The notes beneath the pieces were generated by a model, which worked only from the letters and a program-made list of their open reading frames with translations, had not been told where the DNA came from and ran no database searches. From the NCBI RefSeq assembly GCF_033449965.1, contig NZ_CP137761.1, positions 2,914,001-2,978,000 of the forward strand: DNA of 64,000 bases, given 5' to 3'. Made by a program: the position numbers and the translations under genes. This DNA comes from Bacillus sp. T3. Its GTDB lineage: Bacteria > Bacillota > Bacilli > Bacillales > Cytobacillaceae. Below, piece after piece: positions 1-7,903 of this stretch; the first letter of the stretch is position 1, and each line of letters begins with the position of its first letter.

Positions 1-743
1 CATCTGTAATAATGTTAAATTTGTGATCAACCGTACAATGATCCAAAAAGAAAAAACCTTCTGGCTTTCCCTTACGGTTCATAAATCCGCATTCAGGATC
101 CGTGGTACTTTTTTTCAGTTTCTTTTCTGTTGTAACCTCCCTGGCTGGAGGTAAGGGCTTTTTTCCGTGTGCTTCACGATCCTCGTTCACTGCCTTTTCG
201 AGTTCTACCAAATACTCGTGCGGTTGGTCTGTCACCACCTGCATGGTATAAGCATTCTTGTTAGCATTTGCCTGAATATGGGTGGAGTCGGAAATGAGGA
301 GACGCCCAGCCACCATATGATGATGAATCGCTAAATGTACTACTTCATCAAAAATATCCTGAAAGGCGGTTGTACCTTTAAATCGGTTATTTCGATTCCA
401 ACTGATCGTTGAATGATCAGGCACAGAATCTGAAAAACTCAATCCTAAAAACCATCTATACGCAGCATTAGGAATGATTTCTTGCTCTATCTGTCTTTCA
501 GAGCGGATGCCATAAAGATATCCAATTAGCATCATTTTGAACAGAACAACCGGATCAAGCGAAGGCCTTCCTTTGGTTTCACTGTAAAAAGGACGCACCT
601 TTCCTCTGATGAAGGAAAAGTCTACGTGTTCATTAATTAACCGAAGGAGGTGGTTCTCGGGAACCAATAATTCTATATCTACAAGTTCAAGTTGGCTTGT
701 TTTAGATTGATTTGAATTCGTACGATTTAGCAAGATAGTCACG
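1..743 (-). CDS. IS1182 family transposase (partial, C-terminus beyond window)
   Basis: DDE-type transposase that moves the enclosing element. About 247 residues are visible from a GTG start at 743 (in-frame TTG at 734 is an alternative), and the frame is open to the window edge. The N-terminus has the IS1182 features: LLVPENHLLR, the SETKGRPSLDPVVLFKMM block, and a YGIRSERQIE block. The first catalytic aspartate is in ISDSTHIQANANK and the second probably in DHCTVDHKFNIITD. The glutamate would lie off the edge. No frameshift is visible in the part seen. Confidence 0.88.
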
Positions 744-823
744 CCTTCCAAGTTTTTTCTATATCTAAATTATACCAAATTAACGCGTTAATTCGGTGAA
801 AAAACGTGACTTTCTCAACAGCC
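1..823 (-). mobile_element. IS1182-type insertion sequence, right portion only
   Basis: The element enters from the left edge and ends near 823. Its outer end is the terminal repeat at 805-823, which read outward-in on the minus strand is GGCTGTTGAGAAAGTCACG, the usual look of an IS1182-family end. It encloses the transposase start at 743. The other inverted repeat and any target duplication lie outside the window, so completeness cannot be judged. Confidence 0.8.
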
Positions 824-1008
824 TGAACATCTTCCTCTATTCCGTAAATATTGGATCAATATTTACATCAACATGATGAATGTGTCATAAATTCTCCACA
901 ACTGTAATCTTGTCATAAAAGCATAAAGAAATGTAATGAGCTTGTTCTTAACTCTAATATTTGTCCGTGTTAGTGTATTACTATACGATTTTTAAGGAGG
1001 TAGCTCAC

Positions 1009-1737
1009 ATGAAAAAAACGAATTTCAAAAAATTCATCGTAGCTTGTGTAGCTACATTTACATTTATTGGAGTTCATAACAATAAGGTCGAGGCAAGCGC
1101 CGAAGATCAAGTTATAAATAAAGGACAGCATACTGATCAAACAACGGTGGAAGAAACTTCACAAGCAAGTACTGATACTACCGATTGGATTAATATTGAA
1201 GAAATGCTGCAAAAGGAAAATAACCCCTTTGTCGTAGCCATTGAATCATTAATCCCCATTACGACAAATTCAGAATATAAATTATTAAATGGTACTAATC
1301 AAGGAGCACAAACACGAGAAATTGAAGCTAATACACTTGTAAAAGAACCCGTGAAGCCCGCTGTTACCATTTCAGAAGCGGAACAAGATTTATTTGCCCG
1401 CTTGGTTGAGGCTGAAGCCAAGGGTGAGCCGTATGAAGGAAAATTAGCAGTTGCAACAGTTGTATTGAATCGAGTTGATTCACCTGAGTTTCCAAATAGT
1501 ATTACAGATGTCATTTATGAGGTAGTTGGCAAAAGCTATGCCTTTTCACCTGTACAGAATGGCGAAATTAATAAACCAGCATCCGATGAGGCTAAACAAG
1601 CCGTAAATGAGGCACTTACTAGAAAAGATCGTGTAAATGATAGTATATATTTTTATAATCCAGAAATAGCTACAGACGAATGGATTCGTTCACGCCCAGT
1701 TGATACTACAATTGGGAACCATACTTTTGCAAAATAA
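1009..1737 (+). CDS. SleB-like cell wall hydrolase, secreted
   Basis: Secreted peptidoglycan hydrolase of the SleB/CwlJ (Hydrolase_2) family, 242 aa; the family are lytic transglycosylases used in spore germination or wall turnover. ATG at 1009 is chosen over the upstream in-frame TTG because of the strong AAGGAGG at 994-1000. Residues 1-30 are a signal peptide (MKKTNFKK, hydrophobic core, cut near VEAS). Residues 31-125 are a polar linker. The catalytic domain spans about 129-240, with the family block FARLVEAEAKGEP holding the likely catalytic Glu, followed by VVLNRV and FSPVQNG. It lacks a peptidoglycan-binding domain, so a vegetative YkvT/SleB-like role is possible. Monocistronic, ending at a clear terminator. 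Confidence 0.88.
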   Translation: MKKTNFKKFIVACVATFTFIGVHNNKVEASAEDQVINKGQHTDQTTVEETSQASTDTTDWINIEEMLQKENNPFVVAIESLIPITTNSEYKLLNGTNQGAQTREIEANTLVKEPVKPAVTISEAEQDLFARLVEAEAKGEPYEGKLAVATVVLNRVDSPEFPNSITDVIYEVVGKSYAFSPVQNGEINKPASDEAKQAVNEALTRKDRVNDSIYFYNPEIATDEWIRSRPVDTTIGNHTFAK

Positions 1738-1740
1738 ACA

Positions 1741-1780
1741 AAGAAAGAGTCGTCGATTATGACGGCTCTTTTCTTTGTTT
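1741..1780 (+). terminator. Rho-independent terminator after the SleB-like gene
   Basis: The stem pairs 1741-1754 (AAGAAAGAGTCGTC) with 1761-1775 around a 6-nt loop and is followed by T-rich sequence. It starts 3 bases after the stop codon. Confidence 0.85.
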
Positions 1781-1851
1781 ATTTGATTATTAAAATATGG
1801 TGCCGATATTTGCAAATCGTTTCGTTTTAAGATTCTTTAATTCGAGATAAA

Positions 1852-2250
1852 TTAGAATAAAAATGCATCTAATGCATATTGACCCGGACCAATTAAGGCA
1901 AGTCCGATTGCTACTGCTAATAAGGTTAAGTTATATTCGTATCCATTTGATGTGGACCATAATCCATTAGAACCATGAACCTTAACTATCGCTATTACCA
2001 TCGTTCCTGCAATAATAAGTCCGGCAAGTGGAGTTAAAAGTCCTAAAGCTAATAATAATCCACCAATAAGTTCTGATAAACCAGCGAATAGAGCAACTGT
2101 TACACCTGGTTTCATACCGATTGATTCAAACCAGCCTCCAGTACCCTTCAATCCGTATCCCCCAAACCAGCCAAATAATTTTTGAGCACCATGACCAATG
2201 AATAATACACCAATTACTAAACGAATCAATAATAAACCAAAATCTAACAT
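1852..2250 (-). CDS. DoxX family membrane protein (MhqP/CatD-like)
   Basis: Four-helix integral membrane protein of the DoxX family, 132 aa, full length. The N-terminal block RLVIGVLFIGHGAQKLFGWFGG and the second-helix GLSELIGGLLLALGL are typical. In Bacillus subtilis the DoxX-like proteins MhqP and CatD belong to quinone/catechol and thiol-stress operons, and here the promoter region carries two MhqR-like palindromes (2277-2294 and 2433-2450), which supports the same stress role. The ATG is preceded by AGGAGG-like sequence at about 2262. Monocistronic as seen; no dioxygenase partner adjoins it. Confidence 0.88.
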   Translation of the reverse strand: MLDFGLLLIRLVIGVLFIGHGAQKLFGWFGGYGLKGTGGWFESIGMKPGVTVALFAGLSELIGGLLLALGLLTPLAGLIIAGTMVIAIVKVHGSNGLWSTSNGYEYNLTLLAVAIGLALIGPGQYALDAFLF

Positions 2251-2276
2251 GTTTTTATTTCCTCCTAATTTTCTTT

Positions 2277-2294
2277 TATCTCGAATTCGAGATA
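2277..2294. promoter_or_regulatory. MhqR-type operator (perfect 18-bp palindrome)
   Basis: TATCTCGAATTCGAGATA is a perfect palindrome 27 bp upstream of the doxX-like start. From memory it matches the operator published for the B. subtilis MarR-type repressor MhqR, which senses quinones and diamide. Its position in the 5' leader suits a roadblock repressor site. Confidence 0.8.
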
Positions 2295-2432
2295 TATTTT
2301 AAAAAAATATTTGTTTTGTTCTATAAGTGCTTAGTTCTGAATACACCCCGATATCCCAATCAATTTATAGATAGAAAACACACGTATTTTCTTTTAGACA
2401 ATTCACCTCTTGAAAAATATTTTTAATTTGAA

Positions 2433-2450
2433 TATCTCGAACATGAGATA
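2433..2450. promoter_or_regulatory. Second MhqR-type operator upstream of doxX-like gene
   Basis: TATCTC-GAACAT-GAGATA has the same 6-bp arms as the palindrome at 2277 and lies 156 bp further upstream. Two copies suggest cooperative or looping repression. It could equally serve a plus-strand transcript toward the RpiR gene at 2721. Confidence 0.65.
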
Positions 2451-2720
2451 ATATTAATACTAAATCATTTTTGTGTCAATCATTAATTTCGATATTTTAT
2501 AAAGCATGTGCTTGTTGGGTAACTAATTGCTTTAAAAAACTACAAAAGAATGATCATGAAAATTTAAAAACTAGAAAATATATGTCGAGTAGCTCGGCTT
2601 TAATACAAAGATGGTATTTGTTACATCAATGTAACGTAGTGTATCTTTTAGTGGTGGTATGGTAATATAGTGTTATTGTGTGTTTCAGTAAGATTTATAA
2701 AGAAGGAGAATCAAACTTTC
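2451..2720. other. Intergenic region before RpiR gene
   Basis: AT-rich stretch between the distal MhqR-like site and the RpiR gene. An open frame at 2471-2665 has no ribosome binding site, odd composition and no recognisable motif, so I do not call it a gene. No clear sigma-A promoter stands out. Confidence 0.5.
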
Positions 2721-3446
2721 ATGTTCTCAACCGATGTTATAGCTTCCTTTAATGAGTTAGAAGCTTCTATATACAACTATGTTTCACAAAATGGAGAAAA
2801 AGTTGCGTATATGCGGATTCGCGAACTTGCGGATGAAACTCATGTCTCAACCGCAACCATCTTACGTTTTTGTAGAAAACTTAATTGTGAGGGATTTTCC
2901 GAGTTTAAAGTAAAACTGAAAATGTATTTAGAAAAAAATAAGAAAACCGTGATTAAAAATCCCCAGCATTCAATTGTTGAGTTTTTTGAGAGGACGTTAA
3001 AAGGAGATATAGAAGAAATTATTAAGGAAGCAGCCAACCTCATTCATCATGCCGATCATGTTATTTTTATCGGAATCGGCAGCTCTGGCATTTTAGCAGA
3101 ATATGGTGCCCGCTATTTCTCAAGTTTAGGTAAGTTCTCCTTATATATTAAAGACCCGCTTTTCCCGATTCACTCTAAGATTCGCCATAACAGTGTAGCC
3201 ATTGCCCTGTCTGTCACTGGAGAAAATAATTTTACCGTCACTCACCTTCATCAGCTTAAACAAGAAGGTAGCAAAATTATAAGCATTACAAACAATAAGC
3301 TTTCCACCATTGCCAAAATCTCGGAAATCAACATTCCCTATTATGTATCAGAGGAATTTATTGAAGAAGCTAATATTACTACTCAAGTACCAGTGGTTTA
3401 CATATTGGAGAGCTTGGCTCGTGAAATATATCGGCTAAATCAGTAA
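2721..3446 (+). CDS. RpiR/MurR family transcriptional regulator
   Basis: Cytoplasmic DNA-binding regulator of the RpiR family, 241 aa. The start ATG at 2721 has AGAAGGAG at 2701-2708; the longer frame from 2670 lacks such a site. Residues 1-75 form the N-terminal helix-turn-helix (MRIRELADETHVSTATILRF). Residues about 95-235 form the SIS sugar-phosphate binding domain, with VIFIGIGSSGILAEY and ALSVTGENN as the sugar isomerase motifs. RpiR proteins usually control neighbouring sugar-phosphate or amino-sugar genes, but none adjoins here, so the target and effector are unknown. Confidence 0.88.
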   Translation: MFSTDVIASFNELEASIYNYVSQNGEKVAYMRIRELADETHVSTATILRFCRKLNCEGFSEFKVKLKMYLEKNKKTVIKNPQHSIVEFFERTLKGDIEEIIKEAANLIHHADHVIFIGIGSSGILAEYGARYFSSLGKFSLYIKDPLFPIHSKIRHNSVAIALSVTGENNFTVTHLHQLKQEGSKIISITNNKLSTIAKISEINIPYYVSEEFIEEANITTQVPVVYILESLAREIYRLNQ

Positions 3447-3468
3447 GCCGGTATATTTGTGGTTGGCT

Positions 3469-3930
3469 TATCGTTACCTTCTCTACACTTTTTTCGCGGT
3501 CAAGGGCACGACCACTCGCTTATCGTTACCTTCTCCACATTTTTTTCGTGATCAAGGGCATGATCGCTTCTCTATCGTTACCTTCCAATACTTTATTCGC
3601 GATCAAGGGCACGATTGCTTTTCTATCGTTACCTTCCCAACACTTTTTTCGCGACCAAGGGCACGATTGCCTCTTTATCGTTACCCTACCAACACTTTTT
3701 TCTAGGCCAAGGGCACGATTGCCTCTTTATCGTTACCTTCCCAACACTTTTTTAAAGACCAAGGGCACGATTGCCTCTTTATCGTTACCCTACCAACACT
3801 TTTTTCTAGATCAAGGGCACGATCGCTTCTCTATCGTTACCTTTCCAACACTTTTTTCAAGACCAAGGGCACGATCGCTTCTCTATCGTTACCTTCCCAA
3901 CACTTTTTTCGCGACCAAGGGCACGATCGA
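3469..3930. repeat. 52-bp tandem repeat, nine copies
   Basis: Units begin at 3469, 3521, 3573, 3624, 3676, 3728, 3780, 3832 and 3884 with TATCGTTACC, giving a period of 52 (once 51). Each unit continues through ACACTTTTTTC, then ACCAAGGGCACGAT. Copies differ by scattered substitutions, with the first two most diverged. Because 52 is not a multiple of three, each frame cycles with a 156-bp super-period, and this creates long open frames that I read as spurious. The array lies between the RpiR stop and a terminator. Confidence 0.93.
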
Positions 3931-4010
3931 CTCAAAAAGTATCTAGGAAACTTCCCAACGACATACCATGACGCCGAATATCCTGCAACAGCAGTAAAAA
4001 AGGCATATAA

Positions 4011-4045
4011 AAAACAGGTGGCTAAACGAATCAGCCACCTGTTTT
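4011..4045 (-). terminator. Terminator downstream of CynX-type transporter
   Basis: AAAACAGGTGGCT at 4011-4023 pairs with 4033-4045 around a 9-nt loop and is flanked by A/T tracts on both sides. It ends the minus-strand transporter transcript and may stop plus-strand transcription through the tandem repeat. Confidence 0.85.
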
Positions 4046-4049
4046 ATCA

Positions 4050-5246
4050 CTAGTAAACATACTTATCTCGACCTGCGAACACTCCAAATAGAATCATTAG
4101 TATTGTAACAACTAACATCGAAACTAAAGGAATGGTCCAATCATCAGTCATATCATATAAATATCCGATCACCAAGGGGCCGACTGCTGCTAGTATATAT
4201 CCGATTGATTGTGTCATACCAGATAATTCTGCAGCCTGGCGTGCATTCCTTGCGCGAAGTCCTAAAAGAGTTAATGCCAATGGAAAACAGCCACCCAAAC
4301 CGATTCCTAAAGACATGATGCTCAAAATCATCATTAAATTGGAATGGCTCCATAATAATCCGGCAAACCCAATGACAGAGCAAAAACCAAGCGCAACAAC
4401 CAGCCATTGTTGAGAACGGAAGCGCCCTGCGATAATGGGAACTACAAAACTAAAGGGTAAACCAATTAGCTGTGCTAACGAAAGCAGCCAGCCAGCACTC
4501 GCCATACTGATTCCTCTATTAATTAGTATTTCTGGTAACCATGCAATCGTGACATAAAACGAAAAGGATTGTAAACCTAAGAAAAACGCAATTTGCCATG
4601 CCAGCAACGAGCGCCAAATTTGGCTCGATTGAACTGTTTTCACCTTACCGTGACTACCATTATTAAATTTATCAAGATAAATCCAGACAACGATCGCCAC
4701 AACGACAGGAATACCCCAAATAATTAACGAATTTTTCCAGCCGAGATTTAACCCACTTGCTAAGGGAATACTTACTCCAGAAGCCACCGAGGCCATCAAC
4801 CCCAATGAGGTTGAATACACACTTGTCATCAGACCCACCTTGGTTGGGAATTTTTCCTTTACAATGACTGGCAAGAGAACATTACATATCGCAATCCCAA
4901 CCCCAACAAATAAAGTCCCAGCAAAGAGGAAAAACTTTATTTCTGCGAACCTAATGATTATCCCAAATAAAAGGCTTAGTAAGCCAATTAGTAACGCCCG
5001 CTCATTTGACAGGGCATTTGCTAACTTTGGAACAAGTGGAGACACAACTGCAAATGCAATTAAAGGAAGGCTCGTTAAAAAACCAACACTCCAATGAACG
5101 AGCTGTAAATCATTCTGAATTAGCCCTACTAATGGCCCAATTGAAGTAATAGCTGGGCGTAAATTAAATGCCACAAGGACAATACCTGTAATTAGAATAT
5201 ATAGATATAATGATTTAGATTGTGCAGTTGATTTTATCATTTCCAT
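4050..5246 (-). CDS. CynX/NimT-type MFS transporter
   Basis: Major facilitator superfamily carrier of the CynX/NimT (cyanate/2-nitroimidazole) group, 398 aa with 12 predicted membrane segments. The N-terminal NLRPAITSIGPLVGLIQ block is characteristic of this group. The ATG at 5246 is preferred because AAAAGGAG lies upstream of it; an earlier in-frame start at 5309 has no such site. The substrate cannot be read from sequence: cyanate, nitroimidazole or another small anion are all possible. No metabolic partner gene adjoins it. Confidence 0.85.
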   Translation of the reverse strand: MEMIKSTAQSKSLYLYILITGIVLVAFNLRPAITSIGPLVGLIQNDLQLVHWSVGFLTSLPLIAFAVVSPLVPKLANALSNERALLIGLLSLLFGIIIRFAEIKFFLFAGTLFVGVGIAICNVLLPVIVKEKFPTKVGLMTSVYSTSLGLMASVASGVSIPLASGLNLGWKNSLIIWGIPVVVAIVVWIYLDKFNNGSHGKVKTVQSSQIWRSLLAWQIAFFLGLQSFSFYVTIAWLPEILINRGISMASAGWLLSLAQLIGLPFSFVVPIIAGRFRSQQWLVVALGFCSVIGFAGLLWSHSNLMMILSIMSLGIGLGGCFPLALTLLGLRARNARQAAELSGMTQSIGYILAAVGPLVIGYLYDMTDDWTIPLVSMLVVTILMILFGVFAGRDKYVY

Positions 5247-5348
5247 AGAGAGTATCTCCTTTTCCTTAAACACCTCTATTACAATAGCACATTGTATGGT
5301 GGTGTGCACAAGAAATGTTTTACCGAGATACCTTTCTTTTTTCCAAAA

Positions 5349-5858
5349 CTATTCTTCAAGGCTTATTGGTTTTAAATCCTTGACTCCATCATCCAACGGT
5401 ATTAATTTTTCCCTAATAATTTGAAAAATATATAATAGTGAGTCCAGAACAGTGAAAACCAACATCAGTTGGATCTTCTTCATCCGTACTAAGGAGGCTA
5501 AACCAAACTTTGTTAAGTAAGGGACGACAATATAGGTAAACAGAAAATGAGCACCAAAATTTATCATGATATATTGATTTAATTTTCCAAATGTCCACTT
5601 TAGTATCCATAATGACCCTACAAAAAACGGCCCCCACATGAACGGTATGACCCCAGTTGCATTCGGGATAAGCTGCACATACCACCACCACCATTTCCTT
5701 TTTTTAGCCATCACATTCACACGTTGAACCATCCATACACTGAACAAAGCAGTCGGTAAAAACCGTTTAAGGTCCCTGTTTTTTAGTAGTGGAATCGTCA
5801 TCCACGGAAGAACCATGATTAGTAGCAGAAATATTTTCGGATACTTTATTATTTTCAT
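5349..5858 (-). CDS. Small integral membrane protein, unknown function
   Basis: 169 aa with about four hydrophobic segments, strongly basic loops (MAKKRKWWWWYVQ) and an acidic C-terminal tail. The start ATG at 5858 follows an AGGGGGG run; the longer frame from 5915 has no binding site. I do not recognise the family with confidence. The look is like the short Bacillus membrane proteins of the CBO0543 group found elsewhere in this window. It is separated from the transporter by about 100 bp and is probably transcribed alone. Confidence 0.7.
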   Translation of the reverse strand: MKIIKYPKIFLLLIMVLPWMTIPLLKNRDLKRFLPTALFSVWMVQRVNVMAKKRKWWWWYVQLIPNATGVIPFMWGPFFVGSLWILKWTFGKLNQYIMINFGAHFLFTYIVVPYLTKFGLASLVRMKKIQLMLVFTVLDSLLYIFQIIREKLIPLDDGVKDLKPISLEE

Positions 5859-5981
5859 AAATACCCCCCTGTTCAATCCATACGGTGTATCTTTCCCATT
5901 TCTTAACAGCATCATGATAATTATAATTGTGGTGGAGCGAAATTATTGTGTCCTATTTTTCCCATCGCCAAAAAGAAATAA

Positions 5982-6012
5982 AAAAAGAGCAAACCCGTCA
6001 AGGTTTACTCTT
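5982..6012 (-). terminator. Terminator after ammonium transporter
   Basis: On the minus strand AAAGAGTAAACC pairs with GGTTTGCTCTTT around a short loop and is followed by seven T. The 5' arm abuts the transporter stop codon. Confidence 0.85.
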
Positions 6013-7268
6013 TAAACATGATCATCATCGTTTAGTGAATGTATCAGCGGTTCTTTTAACTCAATGAATTCTGGTGATGCATGGGTTGCCATGATTCCAT
6101 GGTAACTAATATCCAGTCCCACTTCCTCTTCTTCCTCGGTTGAGCGAATCGGAACCCAAATATTAATTAATTTTAGGCTCAGCCATGTTAAGGCAAAACC
6201 CCAAGCACATAAAACAACTAAACCTATTACCTGAACAGCTAGTAAATGCCAGCTTCCTTCTGTAAAAAGGCCGCCATCACTTGCGAAAAGTCCTACCGCT
6301 ATTGTCCCCCATACTCCAGACACTGCGTGAACAGGGAAAGCACCTACTGGATCATCTATTTGTCTAGCTTCTAACCAGTTTGTTGCGGTCATCATTAATA
6401 CACCAGCCACAGCTCCGATTAAAATCGCAAGCACATCGCTTACAAAAGCACAACCTGCAGTTATCCCAACTAAACCAGCGAGCGAACCATTGATAACAGA
6501 TGGGGCATCGGATCGTCCATAACGAAAAAGTGTATAAAACATTGTTGCCGCACCACCTGATGCCGCAGATAGCATGGTTACGATGGCAATATGGCCAATC
6601 CGTACGTCGGTTGCAGCAAGTGTACTACCTGCATTGAAACCAAACCAACCAAACCATAATAAAAATGCTCCCACAGATGCCAGCGGCAGATTGCTCGGTA
6701 ATGCAATCGAACTCGTCCCAATATCAGAAAATTTCCCTTTTCTCGGTCCAATTAGAATAGCAGCCGCTAATGCAGCAAAGCCACCCAAAGCATGAATAAC
6801 AGCTGATCCAGCAAAGTCCTGCATCCCTAAATCACCTAACCATCCGCCCCCCCAAACCCAATGGCCAGCAATGGGATAAATGAAGGAAGTCATTAGGATA
6901 GCATAGAGCAAATATGCACGAAAACTGACCCGTTCCGCCACTGCTCCAGAAACAATCGATATTACAGCTATAACAAAAGCACCTTGAAACAACCAAAATG
7001 TATCTAGTGAAATGGTAAGGTCAATATGCGATAGATTCCCTTTAATAAAGAAACCATTTGAACCGAATAGACCTAGTTTGTCCGAACCGTACATTAGTCC
7101 AAATCCGATTGCAAAATAACATAGTGTCCCAATCGTAATATCTGCAAAAACCTTCATGATGATATTCACACTATTTTTAGCGCGAACAAAACCCGCTTCA
7201 AGAAGGGCGAACCCTCCCTCCATCAATAAAATCATCGCAGCAGTTAATACAACCCAAACGGTATCCAT
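6012..7268 (-). CDS. amt: Ammonium transporter (Amt/AmtB family)
   Basis: Amt/MEP/Rh channel for ammonia uptake, 418 aa with eleven membrane segments. The signature block EGGFALLEAGFVRAKN, the GSAVIHALGGFAALAAAI pore segment with its conserved histidine, and VHAVSGVWGTIAVGLFA with the second pore histidine are all present. This EGGFALLEAG subtype differs from B. subtilis NrgA. Just before its ATG there is only a weak binding site, and the stop codon of the upstream 139-aa gene lies 18 bases away in the same frame, so translation is probably coupled. No glnK or TnrA-type box was seen. Confidence 0.93.
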   Translation of the reverse strand: MDTVWVVLTAAMILLMEGGFALLEAGFVRAKNSVNIIMKVFADITIGTLCYFAIGFGLMYGSDKLGLFGSNGFFIKGNLSHIDLTISLDTFWLFQGAFVIAVISIVSGAVAERVSFRAYLLYAILMTSFIYPIAGHWVWGGGWLGDLGMQDFAGSAVIHALGGFAALAAAILIGPRKGKFSDIGTSSIALPSNLPLASVGAFLLWFGWFGFNAGSTLAATDVRIGHIAIVTMLSAASGGAATMFYTLFRYGRSDAPSVINGSLAGLVGITAGCAFVSDVLAILIGAVAGVLMMTATNWLEARQIDDPVGAFPVHAVSGVWGTIAVGLFASDGGLFTEGSWHLLAVQVIGLVVLCAWGFALTWLSLKLINIWVPIRSTEEEEEVGLDISYHGIMATHASPEFIELKEPLIHSLNDDDHV

Positions 7269-7286
7269 TCCTGGAACTGTAAAGAC

Positions 7287-7706
7287 TCAATATTCACTTA
7301 GACGAACCCCCGCTTCCTTCCAAGCTATTACTTCTCCCATTAAAAGCCCAGATAGGAAAACCTCTTCTATGTTTGGCTCTGAATGGACTAAAGAAATCAG
7401 CTTTTCTAAACCAGAAATTTTTTGTTTAATTTTTTCGATACTTTTAAATCTTTCCTTTACATAGACCATATATTCGACTGCTTGATGATGACTTGGAGCT
7501 CGACTAGTAAACAGTTTTTTAATCGGAGACAACGATCGGTACATGGCATCTTCCACTCGTCTTTTCTCTTCGTATTTAATAATTTTTTCCTTAATCATCT
7601 GGATTTCTTCTTCTTTATCCCTCTTGATGCTGTGTAACGCAGTGATGAATTCATTTGAATTGATTTGAAAAACATTTTCTTCATTCACTTCATCAATTAA
7701 AATCAT
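7287..7706 (-). CDS. Coiled-coil hypothetical protein upstream of amt
   Basis: 139 aa, cytoplasmic, charged and mostly helical, with a coiled-coil stretch in residues 20-50 (KRDKEEEIQMIKEKIIKYEEKR) and a second near 75-105. The ATG at 7706 has TAAGGAG. The earlier frame start at 7745 lies upstream of the predicted transcription start and is rejected. No family recognised. It is cotranscribed with amt from the promoter at 7744-7771, and its stop is 18 nt from the amt start in the same frame. A role tied to ammonium uptake, perhaps as a soluble partner of the channel, is only a guess. Confidence 0.65.
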   Translation of the reverse strand: MILIDEVNEENVFQINSNEFITALHSIKRDKEEEIQMIKEKIIKYEEKRRVEDAMYRSLSPIKKLFTSRAPSHHQAVEYMVYVKERFKSIEKIKQKISGLEKLISLVHSEPNIEEVFLSGLLMGEVIAWKEAGVRLSEY

Positions 7707-7743
7707 GTTAACTCTCCTTACAAAACGTGTCACTTCTTCTACC

Positions 7744-7771
7744 ATTATATAATAACTTTTTAAGGAGTCAA
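7744..7771 (-). promoter_or_regulatory. Sigma-A promoter of the amt operon
   Basis: On the minus strand TTGACT (7766-7771), a 16-bp spacer and TATAAT (7744-7749). The predicted start near 7737 leaves about 30 nt of leader before the 139-aa gene. Confidence 0.75.
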
Positions 7772-7849
7772 TATATTAAAAATATTTTGCTAGAATCTTA
7801 GAATAAAGAAAATTTTCATTATTTTCTAATACAATTATCGCATTATGGA

Positions 7850-7887
7850 GAAAAAAAATAAGCAGGAACCTCAACTGAGTTCCTACT
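7850..7887 (-). terminator. Terminator after MFS transporter
   Basis: On the minus strand AGGAACT pairs with AGGTTCCT-type sequence around a short loop and is followed by a long T tract (A tract 7851-7859 on plus). It lies just downstream of the MFS stop at 7904. Confidence 0.75.
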
Positions 7888-7903
7888 TATTGAAAATATA
7901 TTT

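Noticed and set aside
1837..1850. Third MhqR-like box behind the doxX-like gene
   Set aside because: Only one half (TATCTCGAATT on the minus strand) matches and it lies downstream of the stop codon.
2471..2665. Possible 64-aa gene
   Set aside because: No binding site, atypical composition and no conserved motif; it looks like chance open sequence.
3469..3930. CRISPR-like array
   Set aside because: The whole 52-bp unit is repeated; there are no unique spacers and no cas genes.
3457..3946. Long open frames in several phases through the 52-bp repeat
   Set aside because: They arise from the repeat period not being a multiple of three, have repetitive non-protein-like sequence and no ribosome binding site.
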